From: Paeniglutamicibacter kerguelensis
Lineage (GTDB): Bacteria > Actinomycetota > Actinomycetes > Actinomycetales > Micrococcaceae
Direction of reading: 5' to 3'
DNA length: 64,000 nt
Assembly (NCBI RefSeq): GCF_017876535.1
Contig: NZ_JAGIOF010000004.1
Span: forward strand, 248,001-312,000
Positions 8,935 to 21,067 of the stretch are shown here, piece after piece. Under the pieces are notes generated by a model. The model searched no databases and was not told the origin of the DNA. It saw only the letters and a program-made list of their open reading frames with translations. Positions within the stretch are counted from its first letter, which is position 1. Every line of letters begins with the position of its first letter. The translations under genes and the position numbers were made by a program.

Positions 8935-9660
8935 GTGTACGAAGGCGCAGTCCAGGAACTCATTGATGAGTTGGGCAGGCTTCCGGGGATCGGTCCGAAG
9001 TCGGCCCAGCGCATCGCCTTCCACATCCTTGAGGCGGACCCGGAGGACATGAAGCGGCTTTCCGAGGCCATTCGCGTGGTCAAGGAACGTGTGAAGTTCT
9101 GCAGCATCTGCTTCAACGTCTCCGAATCCGAGACCTGCGGGATCTGCCGCGACGAACGCCGCAGCGACTCGGTGATCTGCGTGGTCGAGGAGTCCAAGGA
9201 CGTCATGGCGATCGAACGCACCCGTGCCTTCACCGGCCGCTACCACGTGCTCGGCGGCGCCATCAATCCCATCAACGGGGTCGGCCCCGAGCAGCTGCAC
9301 ATCCGCGAGCTCATTGCCCGGCTGGGCGACGAGCGCATCACCGAGATCATCCTGGCAACGGACCCCAACCTGGAGGGCGAGGCCACGGCCACGTTCCTGA
9401 CCCGCACGCTGCGCCCGCTGGGCATCGAGATCACCCGACTGGCCTCCGGCCTGCCGGTGGGCGGGGACCTGGAATACGCGGACGAGGTCACCCTCGCACG
9501 GGCCATCGAGGGACGCCGCTCCACCGCCGTGAGCGCTCCGGCGGCCCCCTTGGTTCGCTCGGCACCCGCCGCAGCACCGGCCCCGGCACCCACAACCGCG
9601 CCGGTTTCCGAGACGCCGGCCGCCGAAACCCAGGCCCCGGACACCGTCTCCGCCAGCTAG
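8935..9660 (+). CDS. recR: Recombination mediator RecR
   Basis: RecR works with RecF and RecO in loading RecA at gapped DNA. The 241-residue product begins [20 protein letters not shown] after a GTG start, the usual family start, and holds the helix-hairpin-helix ([15 protein letters not shown]), the zinc motif [16 protein letters not shown] and a Toprim domain (VIEESKDV-like [12 protein letters not shown] to [11 protein letters not shown]). The core ends near residue 200 at the usual place; about 40 extra residues rich in Ala and Pro follow. It lies 96 bp after dnaX, the usual arrangement. Confidence 0.95.
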   Translation: MYEGAVQELIDELGRLPGIGPKSAQRIAFHILEADPEDMKRLSEAIRVVKERVKFCSICFNVSESETCGICRDERRSDSVICVVEESKDVMAIERTRAFTGRYHVLGGAINPINGVGPEQLHIRELIARLGDERITEIILATDPNLEGEATATFLTRTLRPLGIEITRLASGLPVGGDLEYADEVTLARAIEGRRSTAVSAPAAPLVRSAPAAAPAPAPTTAPVSETPAAETQAPDTVSAS

Positions 9661-9691
9661 ACCACCGCCGGGCTTCTCGGCTTCAGGAAGC

Positions 9692-9747
9692 CAGGCGATG
9701 CGGGTTCCCGACGCCAGCTTCCCGGCGGGGGTATGCAGCTTGCGCCG
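9692..9747. repeat. Left copy of 56-bp direct repeat (ABC permease 3' end remnant)
   Basis: This stretch, 31 bp after the recR stop, matches 21069-21124 at 52 of 56 positions in the same orientation. On the minus strand it still reads RRKLHTPAGKLASGTRIA, against RRKLHTPAGRLATGTRIA at the end of the permease gene at 21068-22168, but the stop TGA has become TGG. No other part of a permease gene is present here. Two of the four differences are silent third-position changes. It is a gene-end fragment and the left boundary of the betaine block. Confidence 0.85.
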
Positions 9748-9750
9748 CCC

Positions 9751-9787
9751 GGCATGTCACCCGGGTCCAAACCCCGCGTGCCATGCC
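9751..9787 (-). terminator. Hairpin after dmgO
   Basis: On the minus strand GGCATG, CAC and CGGGGT pair in order with CATGCC, GTG and ACCCG around a short loop, with two single mismatches. It lies 19 bp past the dimethylglycine oxidase stop. No T-run follows, so an intrinsic terminator is only probable. Confidence 0.4.
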
Positions 9788-9805
9788 GGATGACGTGGGC
9801 GTAAG

Positions 9806-13226
<3,421 letters not shown>

Positions 13227-13300
13227 GTTGGTTGCTCCCTTGGCTCGCTGAAAGGTGGATGGATATTGGTTGATGGTGGTGTGTGGATCGCGGAGGTTCA

Positions 13301-15181
13301 TCAGGCGTCGGCACCCCGGCCCGGACAACGGTCCGTGGAGGCACAGGCGTCGGTGCAGTCGTGCCTGGTCACCAGCTCGAAGGGCACCCCGCCGTGTTCG
13401 TCCACGCCGCTGCGGATGGCCCGTTCGACCACCGAGTCGGCCAGTTTCTTGCGCAGCGCCAGCGGGTCTCGGCGCAGGTCCTTCACCAGGGCGATGCACA
13501 GGATGAACATGACGACCGCGAAGGGCAGTGCGGAGACGATGGTGATGTTTTTCAGGCCGTTTAGCGCTTGCCCGGGGTCGTCCCCGCCGGCCAGCAGCAT
13601 GATGGCGGCAACTGCCCCGGTGAGCACCCCCCAGAACACGATCACGCGCTTGGAGGGTTCCAGACGCCCGTTGGTGCTCAGCGAGCCCATCACGATCGAG
13701 GCGGAGTCGGCCCCGGTGACGAAGAAGATGCCGACCAGGACCATGGTAAGAATGGCCAAGGCCAGGGTGATTCCCGGGGACGTGCCCAGGTGGTGGACCA
13801 GGTCGAACATGGCGCCCTGGAAGTCGATGGACGGTTCCCCGTCGACCATGCTCACCATCGAGTCGGTTGCGCCGTTGGAGGCCTCGGCCTTGAGCTGGAC
13901 GTCGAAGGCTGCACCGCCGAAGATCGAGAACCAGATGACGGACACCAGGGACGGGACCAGCAGTACGCCGGTGACGAACTGGCGGATGGTGCGACCGCGG
14001 CTGATCCGGGCGATGAACATGCCCACGAACGGCGCCCAGGAGACCCACCAGGCCCAGTAGAAGATGGTCCATCCCGACATCCAGGCCCGCACCGACTCGT
14101 CACCGGCCGACTCGGTGCGCGAGGCCATCGAAGGCAGGTCGCGGACGAAGTCGCCGATGGCCGAGGGCACTAGGTTCAGGATCAGCAAGGTGGGACCCAG
14201 CACGAAGACGAGTACCGCCAGCAGCAGGGCCAGGACCATGTTGATGTTGGAGAGCCACTGGATGCCCCGGGAGATCCCTGAGACGGCGGAGAGCACGAAG
14301 CAGACGGTCAGCACCGTGATGACAGCGACCAGCACCGGGGAGCCGACCTTGCCGACCCAGCCGTTGAACTCGATTCCGCTGGCGATCTGCATGGCCCCGA
14401 GCCCCAGCGAGGCGGCAGTCCCAAAGAGCGTGGCGAAGATGGCCAGGATGTTCACGATCTTGCCGGCCGGCCCCTCGACCCGCGGGCCGAACAGGGAGGT
14501 GAATGCGGAGGAGATCAGTTGGCGGCGCCCCAACCGGAAGGTCGAGTAGGCCATCGCGATACCGACCACCGCAAACATGGCCCAGGGGTGGATGCTCCAG
14601 TGGAAGATGGACGTGGCCATGGCCGTCTGGATGGCTTCGGGGGTGCTCCCGTCAACGGTTCCCGGGGGCGGGGACACGTAGTGGTAGAGAGGTTCCGCCA
14701 CACCGTAGAAAACGAGCCCAATTCCCATGCCGGCGCTGAACATCATGGAGATCCAGGAAATGGTGCGGAACTCCGGTTTTTCACCGTCCCGTCCCAGCGG
14801 GATGTTCCCGAACCGGCCCAGGGCCAGCCAGAGCACGAAGATCACGAAGAACGAGGCCAGCGAGACAAAAAACCAGCCGGTGTTCTCCGTGACCCAGGAC
14901 AGCGCCACGTTGGAGGCCGCTGAGAGCGAGGCGGTGTTGACCAGCCCCCAGATGACGAAGGCCAGCGCGAAGGCCCCGGCAACGCCGAAGGTGACCTTGT
15001 CCAGCCCCTCGGGCAGGCGCGGAACCATCCGTATCGCATTCCGCTCCGATTCGCTGTCCTTCAGCTCCTGCAGGATCACGGTGTCAACCGGCGGTTGGGG
15101 CGCCGACTCCATTTCCTCGTCCAGGTTTGCATCAGGTACGTCCGGCTCTTCGGACGTGGTTTCGTCGGTGTTCACTGCCAT
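13301..15181 (-). CDS. BCCT family betaine/carnitine/choline transporter
   Basis: This 626-residue membrane protein has the BCCT fold with about 12 transmembrane segments, the glycine-rich stretch MMFSAGMGIGLVFYGVAEPL and the aromatic box region FYWAWWVSWAPFVGMFIARISRGR, where quaternary-amine substrates bind. An acidic N-terminal tail (about 65 residues) and a C-terminal tail containing four Cys (CTDACASTDRCPG) extend beyond the membrane core. BCCT carriers import glycine betaine or related compounds with Na+ or H+. Being first in an operon with purU and dmgO, it most likely supplies glycine betaine or dimethylglycine for catabolism. AAAGGAAACC precedes the ATG. Confidence 0.92.
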   Translation of the reverse strand: MAVNTDETTSEEPDVPDANLDEEMESAPQPPVDTVILQELKDSESERNAIRMVPRLPEGLDKVTFGVAGAFALAFVIWGLVNTASLSAASNVALSWVTENTGWFFVSLASFFVIFVLWLALGRFGNIPLGRDGEKPEFRTISWISMMFSAGMGIGLVFYGVAEPLYHYVSPPPGTVDGSTPEAIQTAMATSIFHWSIHPWAMFAVVGIAMAYSTFRLGRRQLISSAFTSLFGPRVEGPAGKIVNILAIFATLFGTAASLGLGAMQIASGIEFNGWVGKVGSPVLVAVITVLTVCFVLSAVSGISRGIQWLSNINMVLALLLAVLVFVLGPTLLILNLVPSAIGDFVRDLPSMASRTESAGDESVRAWMSGWTIFYWAWWVSWAPFVGMFIARISRGRTIRQFVTGVLLVPSLVSVIWFSIFGGAAFDVQLKAEASNGATDSMVSMVDGEPSIDFQGAMFDLVHHLGTSPGITLALAILTMVLVGIFFVTGADSASIVMGSLSTNGRLEPSKRVIVFWGVLTGAVAAIMLLAGGDDPGQALNGLKNITIVSALPFAVVMFILCIALVKDLRRDPLALRKKLADSVVERAIRSGVDEHGGVPFELVTRHDCTDACASTDRCPGRGADA

Positions 15182-16159
15182 GAGGGTTTCCTTTGACTGG
15201 GGGATGCGACTTGCGTCTTTGGAGCCAGGTGGAACCGTGGGACGAGTCGGTGCGTCCTTTGCGGGGACGCTATCCGGGGTGGATGCCGGCTGGAAGGTCT
15301 AGCAGCTGAATGGATGCTTCAATCTCGATGATTCAGTAGGCGAGGGTGACAGCGTGGACGAGCGCAAGGAACTTAGTTGCGGGCCGCCTCTACGGTCCAC
15401 AAATCAAACGTCGAGGCATGTTTCGGCATTCGATCTCGCAGCTCTCCGTTCCACCTTCTGCCAGTGAGGCACCCTGGTGCGTGCAGCCTTTGCGCTTCAC
15501 TCGTCAAGTCCTTTTCTCTGGTTTGGTCCGGCCACGAAAGGGGAGACGATGTTTCTCATTGATCAACAGCAAGCGTCTCGAGCAACAATCGTGGCGTACC
15601 TCACATTCGAAAGTCAAGGAGGTATTACCCGACCAATTGGGAGGTTCTCGCTGATTGAGTCAAGTGCCTCATGAAGAAATGCCCGCGAAGATACCGGCCG
15701 GCTCGGTGGCAACACGTGAGACCGACGCATCAATCCAGCGGCTCCCACTAGATACCGGGCACAGGCCGAGGCCATGCCGGGCGGAGCATTTGCGCGGATA
15801 TTTTTCGCGGCCCCGGCTGAGGCAGGCACGCTGGGGAAGGTTGACACCGAGGGAATCCGGGCCCAGAAATCTCCGGCATCAACGCCGGTGAACCAGATCG
15901 GATTGGCTCCGTTGACCCCACCTTCATTACCGGACGTGACCGGATTCGGAGGACGAAACCAGTGGCGGGTTGACCAAAGACCCGTTCGGCATTCCCGCTG
16001 CCGAGGTACGCGGATTCAGGCCCTGCTCCTTCCGCGGAGGAAGCTGCACCGGATGTCGCAGAACGCTGGCATGGCGCCCTCCGAGGCTTGCAGAACTCGG
16101 TTACGCAGTGCCGCCGCGTCGCATTGCCACCAAAACTCCGAGTCCATGCTTACCCGGTG
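15182..16159. other. Long intergenic region, possible unrecognised gene remnant
   Basis: These 978 bp separate the BCCT start and the LysR stop. The part nearest 15182 should hold the BCCT promoter. Between about 15614 and 15965 the minus strand stays open for more than 110 codons with coding-like third positions (for example GGVNGANPIWFTGVDAGDFW), but no convincing start with a ribosome-binding site was found and I recognise no family. The rest shows no gene. It could be a decayed gene or a non-conserved one. Confidence 0.3.
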
Positions 16160-17092
16160 TCATAGATCGCCTTCCAGCCGGTCGATGAGGATTCGCTTGG
16201 ACTTGGCCTGCAGGATATCGAGAGATTCCTTGACAAGCAGCGAATCCATGCTGCCACGGCGTACGGCAGCGACGATTCTGCGCGAGGGCTTCCCTTGGCC
16301 AGATATGCGCAATCGAGTCACGTTTTCCGCGCTTCCCAGAGGCGCCAGTCGCGGTAGCAGGCCCACCCCCATTCCCGCGCCGACGAAGGCGATCTGGGTT
16401 TCCCACTCGATGGCCTCATGGGCAATTCGCGGGGTCACACCGACCGCCGTGAACGCCGCCGTGAACAGGGCATGATAGGTCGACCCGGGAGCTTCGGTGA
16501 TCCATGGTTCCGTCGCCAGCTCCTCGAGCGTCACCGTTTCACGCGATGCCAAGCGGTGATCGGACGGAAGGATCACGTCCAGGGGGTCGTTCAGCAGCGT
16601 TGTCTGCTCAAAACGCGGATCTTCGTCCACAAGGGTCTCGGACTGCATTGCCACAATGACCGCCAGGTCGATTCGCTCGGCAACCAACAGGTCGAAGCAT
16701 CGGGCCGGATTTGCCTCGAGCACCTGCACTTCCAACAAGGGGCGCGACGAACGCAGGGCCGCGGCCAGTGGCGCGAGCAGCTGTGCGGCCGCGGTGGAAA
16801 AGCCTCCGAGCCCAAAATGGGATTGCACCTGGTCACCGGCCTCCAGCGCAGCGGCACGCAGTCGCTCCCATTCCGTAAACAACGTGTCCGAGCCCGTCAC
16901 GAGATATCGGCCGGTTGCCGTCAAGCGCACGCCCCGACCGTCCTTCGCCAGCAGCTGCATCCCAAGAGCTCGCTGCAGTTCCCGCAGCTGCGCAGAGACA
17001 GCCGATGGTGAATAACCTGTGAGCTCCGCAGTTGCTCCGACGGTACCGCATCGCGCAAACACCCTAAGCGTCGTAAGACGTGGATCGATCAT
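16160..17092 (-). CDS. LysR-family transcriptional regulator
   Basis: The 310-residue product has an N-terminal winged helix-turn-helix (LRVFARCGTVGATAELTGYSPSAVSAQLRELQRALGMQLL split over residues 9-45) and a periplasmic-binding-protein-like effector domain. The ATG at 17092 gives the normal LysR N-terminus (MIDPRLTTLRVF); a TTG 9 codons upstream is open but lacks a good ribosome site. It is divergent from gbcA, the usual layout for a LysR activator and its target, so control of gbcAB by glycine betaine or a breakdown product is likely (inference). The effector cannot be told from sequence. Confidence 0.88.
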   Translation of the reverse strand: MIDPRLTTLRVFARCGTVGATAELTGYSPSAVSAQLRELQRALGMQLLAKDGRGVRLTATGRYLVTGSDTLFTEWERLRAAALEAGDQVQSHFGLGGFSTAAAQLLAPLAAALRSSRPLLEVQVLEANPARCFDLLVAERIDLAVIVAMQSETLVDEDPRFEQTTLLNDPLDVILPSDHRLASRETVTLEELATEPWITEAPGSTYHALFTAAFTAVGVTPRIAHEAIEWETQIAFVGAGMGVGLLPRLAPLGSAENVTRLRISGQGKPSRRIVAAVRRGSMDSLLVKESLDILQAKSKRILIDRLEGDL

Positions 17093-17253
17093 GCGCCTAT
17101 TCTGCACTATTATCACCAAAATCTTGCGCTTTTATTGCAGAGCGCGGATCCCTAACCTCATGAGTACGACGATTTCGACAGCTGCAGTGACGGCGATCAC
17201 CCTCCGTAGTCCCCGGCCCCGCATGCCCACCCATTCCTCCGAGGAGTAAACAC
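17093..17253. promoter_or_regulatory. LysR-gbcA divergent control region
   Basis: The 161-bp gap between divergent start codons must contain both promoters. An AT-rich stretch at 17101-17141 is bounded by the inverted hexamers TCTGCA (17101-17106) and TGCAGA (17136-17141), a plausible regulator footprint. GAGGAGTAAACAC just before 17254 is the gbcA ribosome-binding site. Confidence 0.4.
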
Positions 17254-18558
17254 ATGTCTGCTTCAGTGAACGTGCCCCTGTCTTCACGCGGCAAGCTCGC
17301 TTCGTCATTGCCCGCAGAGCAGCTGGCCGAGATCACCGAGTTGTTCGAGTACCGGCTCGAAGGCCATTCCCTCGACGCGCCGTTTTATACGGATCCGGCG
17401 ATCTTCAAGATCGACATGCAGGCCATTTTCGGCCAGCATTGGGTCTTCGCAGCAAGCGTTGCAGAACTTCCTGAACCAGGCGACTACGTGACCGTCGACT
17501 ACGGCCCCTATTCCTTGATCGTCTTGCGCAATGACGATGGCGGCGTCAACGTCTTGCACAACGTGTGCCGCCACCGCGGCGCGCGGGTCTTGACCGAATC
17601 CACCGGAACCACTGGCAACCTGGTCTGCGGCTACCACTCCTGGACCTACTCGCCCAACGGCGACCTGATCCACGCGTCCGCACCCGGCGAAACCAAATTC
17701 GACAAGAGCTGCTTCGGCCTCAAGCGCGCCCACAGCCGCGTCTACGCCGGACTCGTCTTTGTCTGCGTTGCGGACGAACCGCCGGCCGATTTCGACGAAA
17801 CCGCAAAGATCTTCGAGCCCTACCTCGCACCCCATGACCTGTCGAAGACGAAGATCGCCTACCAGCAGAACATCATCGAGGAGGGCAACTGGAAGCTCGT
17901 CATGGAAAACAACCGCGAGTGCTACCACTGCGACGGCCACCCGGAGCTCGCCTGCTCCCTCTTTCCCACCTGGGGCCTGACGGAGGGCCTCATCCCACCA
18001 CATCTCGAAGAGGTGTGGGACCGCAACAAGGAAGCCGAGGCTTCGCTCGAAGAGCGTTGCCGGCGCTACGGACTTCCCTATGAAGTCGTCGAGGAACTCG
18101 ACACCCGCGTGGCGGGCATCCGCATCTCCCGCGAGCCCCTCGACGGCGAGGGCGAATCGTTCTCGGCCAACGGACACAGGCTCTCCAAGAAGTTGCTCGG
18201 GGACTTGCGCGATTTCCGGCTCGGCCGCTGCTCCATGCACCTGCAGCCCAACAGCTGGTTCCATTTCCTCGGCGACCACGTCATCACGTTCGCCGTATTC
18301 CCCATCAATGAGCACCAGACCCTCGTGCGCACCACCTGGCTGGTGGCGGACGACGCCGTAGAAGGCGACGACTACGACCTTGAGAAGCTCACCCACACCT
18401 GGAAGCAAACCAACCTGCAGGACAAGGCGTTCGTAGAGCTCTGCCAGACCGGCGCGAACAGCCCGGCCTACGAACCCGGCCCCTACATGAAGAGCGAATA
18501 CCAGGTCGAGGCCTTCATCAATTGGTACGTGCAGCGCGTGCAGGAGCACTTGGCATGA
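17254..18558 (+). CDS. gbcA: Glycine betaine monooxygenase, Rieske oxygenase subunit
   Basis: This 434-residue Rieske non-haem iron oxygenase carries the [2Fe-2S] ligands C105, H107, C125 and H128 (CRHRGA and CGYHSWTY) and a mononuclear iron site with H225 and H229 in ENNRECYHCDGHP. GbcA enzymes remove one methyl group from glycine betaine as formaldehyde, giving dimethylglycine, which is the substrate of the nearby dmgO product. The stop overlaps the reductase start by 4 bp, so the two subunits are translationally coupled. The substrate assignment rests on family resemblance and the dmgO/purU context; carnitine or stachydrine oxygenases are related alternatives. Confidence 0.88.
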   Translation: MSASVNVPLSSRGKLASSLPAEQLAEITELFEYRLEGHSLDAPFYTDPAIFKIDMQAIFGQHWVFAASVAELPEPGDYVTVDYGPYSLIVLRNDDGGVNVLHNVCRHRGARVLTESTGTTGNLVCGYHSWTYSPNGDLIHASAPGETKFDKSCFGLKRAHSRVYAGLVFVCVADEPPADFDETAKIFEPYLAPHDLSKTKIAYQQNIIEEGNWKLVMENNRECYHCDGHPELACSLFPTWGLTEGLIPPHLEEVWDRNKEAEASLEERCRRYGLPYEVVEELDTRVAGIRISREPLDGEGESFSANGHRLSKKLLGDLRDFRLGRCSMHLQPNSWFHFLGDHVITFAVFPINEHQTLVRTTWLVADDAVEGDDYDLEKLTHTWKQTNLQDKAFVELCQTGANSPAYEPGPYMKSEYQVEAFINWYVQRVQEHLA

Positions 18559-19970
18559 TCGAGAGCATGACGACCACCGCAATTCCGGAGGCGCAGCGCA
18601 TCCGCGGCCTGGAAATGCCGTGGAACAGGGTGCTGGGCAGCACCGAGGGACCCGCCGGTGCCGCCCGCGCCCTGGGTCCCTGGCATCCGCAGGAGTTCAT
18701 GGCCGAGTGCGTTGAGACCGTTCCCGAGGCCGGCGGCATGATGACCTTCGTGTTCCGCCGCGCCGACGGCGCGCCCCTGGCATTCAGGCCGGGCCAGTAC
18801 CTCAACATCGCCTTTCCGGTGAACGGCGAGGACCGCGACCCGGTGGACCGCAGCTATTCGCTGTCCAGTTCGCCCACCGAACCGTGGACATTCAGCGTCA
18901 CTGTCAAGCGCGATCCTGCCGGTCTGGTCTCGCCGTGGGTGCACGAAAACGTCAGGCCCGGCATGGTGCTGGACATGCTCGGACCGGTCGGCGCCTTCCA
19001 CCTGCCCGATGCCGACCGGCGGGCGCGCTTCCTCCTACTCGCCGCGGGCGCCGGCATCACCCCCATCATGTCGATGTTGCGGACCATCCATTCGCTGCCC
19101 GGGCATGCCGATGTCGTGGTGCTTTACCACGGCGCCGAACCCGGGGGCTTCGCCTTCTTCCGGGAGCTGGAATACATTGCCGCCGTTGATTCGCGCGTCA
19201 AGGTCTTCTACTCGCTCGGAGACCGCAGCGCGCCTGGGGATTGGGAGGGTCTTTTCGGGCGTCTGAGCGCAGCAATGCTCGATGAGGTGGCACCCGATGC
19301 CAACGGACGCCAGGTCTATGCCTGCGGCCCCGAGGGCTACCTGAACACAGCGACCGGGCTCCTGAACGAGGGCGGCGTCGACGACACCTCCATCCACATG
19401 GAGTTTTTCTCCGGAGACCGCCAGACGATCCTGGAGTACGAGGCCGAGATCGCGCTGGCCGGGGAAATCGCCGAAGAGATCGCCGAGGAAATCGCGGTTT
19501 CCGCCGAGGAGTACTACGAGAGCCAGCCCGCGACGCTTGGACTCTACGAACCGGGCTACGATGCCGACGGAACCCTGGAGGCCACGGGACTGCCACTCGA
19601 GACGGCCGACCCGAGCTCTCCCGGCACCGAGGCACCCGGCGACGGATCGGGCACGGTTCCGGAGGCCGGTTCCCCCGACGCCTCGACGTTCGACACCGTG
19701 GGCACCGGAAGCCTCACCCTGTCCTTCATGCGCACCGGCCTCAACGTACGCATCAACCCCGAGGAACAGATCCTCGGCGTAGCCAAGCGGGCAGGGGTCA
19801 GGATCGGCGCGAACTGCCAGGAAGGCATGTGCGGCTCATGCAAGATCGTCAAGCTCTCCGGGGACGTGGAAATGAACCACCAGGGCGGGATCCGGGCACG
19901 GGAGATCGAGGCCGGCAAGTTCCTGCCGTGCTGCTCTACCGCGCGGACCGACCTGATGATCGATGCATGA
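18555..19970 (+). CDS. gbcB: Glycine betaine monooxygenase, reductase subunit
   Basis: The electron donor for GbcA. The 471-residue protein has an FAD-binding ferredoxin reductase domain (RSYSLSSSP motif), an NAD-binding domain (LLAAGAGITPIMSML and ACGPEGY) and a C-terminal plant-type ferredoxin domain whose [2Fe-2S] ligands are C421, C426, C429 and C459 or C460. The ATG at 18555 overlaps the gbcA stop and has AGGAG eight bases upstream; the ATG at 18567 is an alternative. An unusual acidic, Pro/Ser/Gly-rich linker of about 85 residues (near 300-385) separates the reductase and ferredoxin parts and makes the protein about 100 residues longer than many GbcB. Confidence 0.88.
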   Translation: MIESMTTTAIPEAQRIRGLEMPWNRVLGSTEGPAGAARALGPWHPQEFMAECVETVPEAGGMMTFVFRRADGAPLAFRPGQYLNIAFPVNGEDRDPVDRSYSLSSSPTEPWTFSVTVKRDPAGLVSPWVHENVRPGMVLDMLGPVGAFHLPDADRRARFLLLAAGAGITPIMSMLRTIHSLPGHADVVVLYHGAEPGGFAFFRELEYIAAVDSRVKVFYSLGDRSAPGDWEGLFGRLSAAMLDEVAPDANGRQVYACGPEGYLNTATGLLNEGGVDDTSIHMEFFSGDRQTILEYEAEIALAGEIAEEIAEEIAVSAEEYYESQPATLGLYEPGYDADGTLEATGLPLETADPSSPGTEAPGDGSGTVPEAGSPDASTFDTVGTGSLTLSFMRTGLNVRINPEEQILGVAKRAGVRIGANCQEGMCGSCKIVKLSGDVEMNHQGGIRAREIEAGKFLPCCSTARTDLMIDA

Positions 19971-20077
19971 CCGAGGCAGACCGGGAAGGTTTCGGCATCT
20001 TCGCAACAACGACCTAAGCAAACGGTATTGCGATTAAAGGCTGGATTCGGGCCCACCCAAAGCAATCGGCATTGGCT

Positions 20078-20887
20078 TTAACCCGCGGTGTAACCCAATG
20101 AAGCACTGACTTGCTGCCCGGCCTGTTTGAGCCCCTCAATCAGGCCGGGCATCGTTTCGGGATCGAAGCGGAACGTCGGTCCGGAGATGCTGATGGCCCC
20201 GACAACAACAGCAAGATGGTTGCGCACCGGCACCGCCACCGAGTTGATGCCCAGCTCGAACTCCTCACGGGCCTGCGCATAGCCGTTCTTCGCGACCTGC
20301 AGGAGCTCCTTTTCCAGCGCCGCACGGGTTCGTATGGTGTTGATGGTGCGCTGCGGAAGCCCCGCGAGCTTCAAGATCCGGCCCCGCTCGTCGGCGCCCA
20401 GGGCCGCCAACAGGACCTTGCCGCTGGAGGTGGCATGCAGCGGCGTCAGGCTCCCGAGCCAGTCGTGGGTCGCAAGGTTCGAGGGGCCCATGGCCTGGTC
20501 CACGTTCACCGCGTACTTCTCGCGCAAGACGGCCAGGTTGACCGTTTCCCTGTATTCCTCGGCGAGCGCCTCGATGACCGGGCGCGCTTGCCCCACCAGC
20601 GAGAGCCTGCCCGGGATGGTGCTGGCCAGGCGCAGGATGGTGAAGCCGAGCTCGTACTTGCCGCGGTTCGTGTTTTGCTGGACCATTCCCCGGGCCAGCA
20701 GCGAACCGAGCAACCTGGACGCCGTCGACTTGTGGATGCCCAGTTCCTCCGCCACTTCCCCGACTCCGGAGCTGCCGTCCCGGCCAAGGATTTCCAGGAT
20801 CGCGAGGGCTCGGTCCACCGACTGGACACCGCCGGGGGCCGCATCCTCGTAATCCGCCTCCGGATCCGGTGGTTCTTCCGTTGCCAT
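20078..20887 (-). CDS. IclR-family transcriptional regulator
   Basis: The 269-residue protein has an N-terminal IclR winged helix-turn-helix (VDRALAILEILGRDG, then LGIHKSTASRLLGSLLARGM) after an acidic 20-residue leader, and a C-terminal GAF-like effector domain (ATSSGKVLLAALG, AVPVRNHLAVVVGAISISGP). Such regulators sense small metabolites. It is convergent with gbcB and lies inside the betaine block, so a role in betaine, dimethylglycine or sarcosine use is plausible (inference). GGACGGAAG precedes the ATG. Confidence 0.88.
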   Translation of the reverse strand: MATEEPPDPEADYEDAAPGGVQSVDRALAILEILGRDGSSGVGEVAEELGIHKSTASRLLGSLLARGMVQQNTNRGKYELGFTILRLASTIPGRLSLVGQARPVIEALAEEYRETVNLAVLREKYAVNVDQAMGPSNLATHDWLGSLTPLHATSSGKVLLAALGADERGRILKLAGLPQRTINTIRTRAALEKELLQVAKNGYAQAREEFELGINSVAVPVRNHLAVVVGAISISGPTFRFDPETMPGLIEGLKQAGQQVSASLGYTAG

Positions 20888-21067
20888 GGCTTCCGTCCCT
20901 TCGAATGATCCTTACAGTAAGCTACACGCCGGCCGGCTTATGCGTTGGTCGGCAACGCTCCTGCCGCCCCGGTCTTTCACCAGTTGCCACGCAGGACCGG
21001 AGCATGACTGCCGGGCGGTCGACCGGCCCTGTCCCGCAGCTAGGAACATTTCACAAGAAGATCGATG

